Source: Rhizobium sp. R711 (lineage in GTDB: Bacteria; Pseudomonadota; Alphaproteobacteria; Rhizobiales; Rhizobiaceae). From it: 64,000 nucleotides of DNA. Made by a program: the position numbers and the translations under genes. The DNA lies in NCBI RefSeq assembly GCF_002211365.1, contig NZ_LOKZ01000002.1, positions 1-64,000 on the forward strand, in the 5' to 3' direction. Of this stretch, positions 60,803 to 64,000 are shown piece after piece (the stretch's first letter is position 1; every line of letters starts with the position of its first letter). A model generated the notes under the pieces. The model was given only the letters and a program-made list of their open reading frames with translations, was not told the origin of the DNA and did no database searches.

Positions 60803-61030
60803 ATGTCAGGAGCAGTCGTATTTGGCGTCGAAGGGGACGCAAACCTTTGGGTCGCAGACCTCAAAGCGGGGACCGTCAAGCAACTCGCGCCCGCCGGTGA
60901 ACTGGCAAGGATCGCGGACCTGCGCAAGGCCGGCGCCACCGTCGTCAAGAAGGTGGACTTCGCGATCGCAGTCTCTACGGCGAAGGCAGCGTTCTCCGGT
61001 CACTTCGAGCCGCACCCTGACCATCATTGA
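60803..61030 (+). CDS. candidate RiPP precursor peptide (75 aa)
   Basis: The short frame MSGAVVFGVEGDANLWVADL... lies between the SARP-like and YcaO genes, with AAAGGA 7-12 bases before the ATG. It starts 20 bases after the SARP stop and its TGA overlaps the probable YcaO start. The leader-like first 60 residues are hydrophobic/charged and helical (AGELARIADLRKAGA, KKVDFAIAVSTAKAAF). The tail FSGHFEPHPDHH contains four His, two Pro, acidic residues, one Ser and no Cys. Position, size and partners fit a YcaO/TfuA substrate; the core residues and the modification cannot be read directly. It is the key gene of the candidate system. Confidence 0.55.
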   Translation: MSGAVVFGVEGDANLWVADLKAGTVKQLAPAGELARIADLRKAGATVVKKVDFAIAVSTAKAAFSGHFEPHPDHH

Positions 61031-62207
61031 GCCGTCCCTCTATTCCGATCGAACAATCCCGCCCTCGGAAACCCTTGCCCGAACCGCATCCTTGCTGGCG
61101 GATTTCGGCATCACGCGGGTGGCCCGGCATACGGGCCTGGACAACATCGGGATCCCGGTGTGGTGTGCTTACGTGCCGAATGGGCAATCGAGTGCGATCG
61201 CCCAGGGCAAGGGGCTGACCGACGACGACGCAAAGGCTTCGGCCGTCATGGAAGCACTGGAGCGCGTGGTGGCCAACCGCCCGGTCGTTGCGACGTTGCG
61301 CGCGTCTGCAACGGATCTGCAGGCGGCGGGCTCCCCTTTCAATACCCTTTCCTGCCTGATTGGCCACCTGCAGGAGGATATCGGGGCAGACGAGCCGATC
61401 GACTGGGCGCGCGGCAAGGACCTCCTGACCGACCAGGAGATTTATGTCCCCTTCGAGGCAGCGCTTTTGGACATGACGCGACGCAACCGCTTTTGGATGT
61501 CTTCTGATGGTCTCGCCTCCGGCAATACGCAGGAGGAGGCCGTTTTGCACGGGATGCTTGAGCGTATCGAACGCGACGCCTACTGCCTTTGGCAGATTGG
61601 CAGTGAAGAGGATCGTCTTGGACGCTGTATCGATCCACTTGGCTTTAACGACCCGCTTGTGGGCGAACTTGTTCGAAAGATCAAGGCGGCCGGGCTCGTG
61701 ATGCGCATCTTCGATATGACAAGCGACATAGCTGTCCCCTGCTTTACAGCGATCCTTGGGCCCGCAAGGCGAGACAGGCAAAACACCCGCTTTGTCGAAG
61801 TGACGGGAGGCAGCGGCGCACATCTCTCACCTGTGCGAGCGGCTATTCGGGCAATAACCGAGGCTGTTCAATCCAGGGTCACGTACATCAGCGGCGCCCG
61901 CGACGACGTGTCGCCGGAAGCCTTTCATAGGCCCGTGCCGGCGGAAACCTTGCGCGCCCTCGACGCCCTGCCGCTCGCGCCCACGAATATCGTGCCCCTA
62001 GAGCGGCATGGCGTCAGATCCCAGATCGAGCGGATCCTTCATACATTGCGGGAGCGACAGATTGGCTCGGTCATCGCGCTGCCGCTCAGCGATCCGCGCC
62101 TTCCCTTTCACGTTGTCAAAATATTCGTTCCGGATCTCGAAAACCCAGAAGGGGCGCGCGCCCGCCGTTTCGGCGCCCGTGCCATTGCAAGGGCGCTATT
62201 CTCGTGA
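61026..62207 (+). CDS. YcaO-domain enzyme (TfuA partner)
   Basis: The protein has about 393 residues. TLARTASLLADFGITRVARH opens the YcaO domain. ATP/Mg-binding motifs are present: QGKGLTDDDAKASAVMEALE, DGLASGNTQEEAVLHGMLER followed by IERDAY, and VTGGSGAHLSPVRAAIRAIT followed by EAVQSR. YcaO enzymes activate backbone amides with ATP, making azolines or, with TfuA, thioamides. It lacks the PxPxP tail of azoline-forming forms, as TfuA partners often do. No ATG/GTG/TTG fits the domain start; the frame is closed upstream by shadow sequence, and ATT at 61026 (or CTG at 61017) overlaps the peptide's TGA, so the true start, or a frameshift, is unresolved. Confidence 0.85.
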   Translation: MEPSLYSDRTIPPSETLARTASLLADFGITRVARHTGLDNIGIPVWCAYVPNGQSSAIAQGKGLTDDDAKASAVMEALERVVANRPVVATLRASATDLQAAGSPFNTLSCLIGHLQEDIGADEPIDWARGKDLLTDQEIYVPFEAALLDMTRRNRFWMSSDGLASGNTQEEAVLHGMLERIERDAYCLWQIGSEEDRLGRCIDPLGFNDPLVGELVRKIKAAGLVMRIFDMTSDIAVPCFTAILGPARRDRQNTRFVEVTGGSGAHLSPVRAAIRAITEAVQSRVTYISGARDDVSPEAFHRPVPAETLRALDALPLAPTNIVPLERHGVRSQIERILHTLRERQIGSVIALPLSDPRLPFHVVKIFVPDLENPEGARARRFGARAIARALFS

Positions 62208-62902
62208 AGGTCGTCTTTGTCGGGCCAAGCCTGCCGGATGCAGCTCGATTTGTCGGCGACGAGGTCACCCTATGCCCGCCGGCCGTTCGAGGCGATGTTA
62301 TAGCTGCTGTCAATGCGGGCGCACGCGTCATCGGCATCATCGATGGTGGTTTCGAATACATCGCACCGGTGTGGCACAAGGAAATCCTTTATGCGCTGTC
62401 GCAAAACGTAAACGTCTTCGGCGCCGCAAGCATGGGCGCGCTGCGGGCGGCCGAGTGTCGGGTTTTCGGGATGGTCGGTGTCGGTCGGATCTACTGCGAC
62501 TACGCGTCTGGCGTGACAATCGACGATTCCGATGTTGCATTGCTGCATGGCCCGGCCGAGCTTGGATATAAGGCGCTGACGATCCCTCTGGTCAATGTCA
62601 GGGCGACCCTTGATGAGCTTGAGCGTCGTCAGGCCTTGACGCGGGAGCTTTGCAGGGGCCTCGAGGCGGCCGCGGCCAATCTTTTCTTCAAGGCACGGAC
62701 ATGGCCAGCAATCGTTGCAAGCGTCGATGCTCCCGAGACCGAAAGACAGCGATTGCTGTCACTGCTTCGCGCGAGCGAGGTCGATCAGAAGCGGGCAGAC
62801 GCTCTCGCCCTGGTCGAAGCGGTTCGGGCGGCAAACGACCCTCATCCTGCTGGCATGACATGGCAACTCAACAAGACATTTATTATGCCGGAAAAGCTGT
62901 AA
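62204..62902 (+). CDS. tfuA: TfuA-like protein
   Basis: The 232-residue protein begins MKVVFVGPSLPDAARFVGDE and contains CPPAVRGDVIAAVNAGARVI and FEYIAPVWHKEILYALSQNV, followed by the strongly conserved GAASMGALRAAEC. This is the TfuA domain (named for trifolitoxin). TfuA works with YcaO, and in characterised cases supplies sulfur for backbone thioamide formation. GTG at 62204 overlaps the YcaO stop by four bases (GTGA), so the two are translationally coupled. It is the last gene of the operon. Confidence 0.88.
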   Translation: MKVVFVGPSLPDAARFVGDEVTLCPPAVRGDVIAAVNAGARVIGIIDGGFEYIAPVWHKEILYALSQNVNVFGAASMGALRAAECRVFGMVGVGRIYCDYASGVTIDDSDVALLHGPAELGYKALTIPLVNVRATLDELERRQALTRELCRGLEAAAANLFFKARTWPAIVASVDAPETERQRLLSLLRASEVDQKRADALALVEAVRAANDPHPAGMTWQLNKTFIMPEKL

Positions 62903-63009
62903 TTTATCGTCCACCGCATCAAATGCAACAATAAGATGTGTCACGGGTTTTTCACGGGCCTTTTGCGCGTATGCTGAATATTCTTTGCGCCGTTCGAGGG
63001 AGAACAGAA

Positions 63010-63261
63010 ATGAGTTCAGCATTGGCAAACAGACCGATCGACCTGGGCAACAGTGAGCGATCGTCAGACGATCTGGAAGAACTCGTCGCACTGGCGCGCA
63101 TGATCGCCTACGCAAAATACGTGGCCGAAGACGTCGACCTGGTAGGCGCGATGCACTGTCTTGGAATGGCGCTGAATGAAGTTCTGCGTGAAATTGGGGA
63201 GGGTCCGCACGAGGGTCTGGCGGACGTGCTTTCGTCTAGAGGGGCGACGTGTCTGAACTGA
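63010..63261 (+). CDS. small hypothetical protein (83 aa)
   Basis: The protein (MSSALANRPIDLGNSERSSD, then LEELVALARMIAYAKYVAED) is helical and acidic, with no membrane segment or domain I recognise. ATG at 63010 follows GAGGGAGAACAGAA. It lies 108 bases after tfuA and ends 23 bases before a strong hairpin, so it may be part of the same transcript. Codon use is normal. Confidence 0.6.
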   Translation: MSSALANRPIDLGNSERSSDDLEELVALARMIAYAKYVAEDVDLVGAMHCLGMALNEVLREIGEGPHEGLADVLSSRGATCLN

Positions 63262-63283
63262 GGTTGTTGAGGGGAGTGCGGCG

Positions 63284-63310
63284 ATAGGCCGGCGTCATGC
63301 GCCGGCCTAT
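63284..63310. terminator. bidirectional terminator-like hairpin
   Basis: ATAGGCCGGCG (63284-63294) and CGCCGGCCTAT (63300-63310) are perfect complements with a TCATG loop. It lies between the convergent small-protein and GNAT genes and includes the GNAT stop codon. T-tracts are short (TTT after the plus-strand arm). Confidence 0.65.
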
Positions 63311-63753
63311 TTCAACGTCTTGGAATAGACACACAGCTTCTCGGAATGCTGATAGTCATTGCTCCTATAGTATTCCGCAACGCCGCCGGTACTGCGTGAG
63401 ACGAGCCACACGTGCACGTAGCCCATGATGCGAGCTTCCGCTTCCAAACGGTTCAACAGGCACGATCCGATTCCTGAGCGCTGGTGCTGTGGCCGTATCG
63501 CTATTTCGGCGACATGTATCCCTCGCCCCATCACGGAGGTATGCGGCAGGCCAAAGGCGAAGCCAACGGGCCTTTGCGCCTCGAACGCTGCCACGGCCAG
63601 GCACATCGGTGTCGTTGTCAACTCGTCGATGCGCGAGACCGCGTTCTGGACCGACCACTCTTCGTGCCAAGGTGACTTGGCGTAGGCTTCAACGATGATG
63701 TCTGCGTTTTCGAGCGCTTCATCCCGGGTCATGCGTCTATACATGATTGCCAT
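63307..63753 (-). CDS. GNAT-family N-acetyltransferase
   Basis: The 148-residue enzyme has the GNAT fold: VAAFEAQRPVGFAFGLPH before motif A, and VAEIAIRPQHQRSGIGSCLL, which contains the acetyl-CoA pyrophosphate-binding Q/RxxGxG/A. A C-terminal AEYYRSNDYQHSEKL follows. It acetylates an unknown amine, possibly a small molecule or peptide. It is convergent with the small protein next to the YcaO-TfuA operon; a link to the peptide is possible but not shown. Confidence 0.82.
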   Translation of the reverse strand: MAIMYRRMTRDEALENADIIVEAYAKSPWHEEWSVQNAVSRIDELTTTPMCLAVAAFEAQRPVGFAFGLPHTSVMGRGIHVAEIAIRPQHQRSGIGSCLLNRLEAEARIMGYVHVWLVSRSTGGVAEYYRSNDYQHSEKLCVYSKTLK

Positions 63754-64000
63754 TCACGTCACTGTCACCACAACCACGCATGATACGCTTCGTGGCGCCT
63801 TCCTGTTCACTCTACCCCGTCACGTTTAAAGCACAGGCCTGACGCGCCGTGTCGTGACTTCACCGTGACACGCGTGGCGCGTGCATGATGGAATTGACAT
63901 GACAGGTATTTTTCCATTTTTCTTTTTGCGTATACACGCTGCGGTTAAGGTCGCCTGCGATTGCGAGCCGCGATCTCGCGCTCGCCGCTTGACACCAAAC
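63754..64000. other. intergenic right edge
   Basis: 247 bases with no gene. A short inverted repeat CGTGTC...GACACG occurs at about 63849-63873. This region should hold the GNAT promoter. Confidence 0.35.

Noticed and set aside
60822-61020. 5' extension of the YcaO frame from a TTG
   Set aside because: It reads as shadow sequence (Ser/Arg/Pro-rich) of the 75-residue peptide gene and shows no YcaO homology before about 61026.

Overview
The window looks like a stretch of a Rhizobiaceae genome (Rhizobium or Ensifer/Sinorhizobium type). It has high-GC coding, EcfG/RpoE2-type stress promoters, an ExoX/SyrA-like exopolysaccharide repressor, a bgsBA-like beta-glucan operon, a DUF1127 gene followed by CCUCCUCCC (cuckoo) small-RNA hairpins, and many ABC uptake operons. 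No rRNA, tRNA, CRISPR array or prophage was seen. Family names rest on recognised motifs and protein architecture; no database search was run.

Layout. 1-56 is the edge of an IS5-like transposase. 213-5935 carries a hydrolase, an O-antigen-ligase/polymerase-like membrane protein with the decayed 3' end of a type I secretion adaptor (PrsE/HlyD) beside it, an ExoX-like repressor, a methyltransferase and small membrane proteins. 6265-6900 is a UdgX-type uracil-DNA glycosylase, followed by a truncated LysR gene. 7270-11385 is a minus-strand surface-polysaccharide operon (acyltransferase, GT2, ABC exporter); 11989-15194 is the facing bgsB-bgsA-like glucan synthase operon.

15222-23032 is a galactoside module: ROK repressor, sugar ABC importer and GH42 beta-galactosidase, with an AT-rich operator candidate. 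23296-28861 holds a DUF4242 protein, a large SAM-cyclase-AAA-TPR regulator and a divergent BBE flavoenzyme. 29090-31576 encodes an M24 peptidase and an MFS transporter. 31697-32184 is the DUF1127/cuckoo RNA locus.

32448-39354 combines a polar amino-acid ABC importer, GntR and LysR regulators, an LLM monooxygenase and a flavin reductase, which suggests uptake and oxidative cleavage of a substituted amino acid. 39369-48813 has two ureohydrolases, an aldehyde dehydrogenase, an MBL hydrolase, a Pot-type ABC importer, a TetR regulator and an NTF2-like protein, which suggests guanidino-compound or polyamine catabolism. In all three ABC operons a stem-loop lies between the binding-protein gene and the permease genes.

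49080-58036 holds envelope and stress genes: a glycine-zipper lipoprotein, a lipoprotein hydrolase, DUF1269, an AI-2E family protein, an AraC regulator, GltS, DUF4239 and small proteins. The most notable system is at 58518-62902: a tight operon of an XRE regulator, a SARP-like TPR regulator, a 75-residue Cys-free peptide with a His-rich tail, a YcaO enzyme and a TfuA protein. This is a candidate ribosomal-peptide (RiPP) locus, possibly thioamide-forming. A small unknown protein and a GNAT acetyltransferase close the window.
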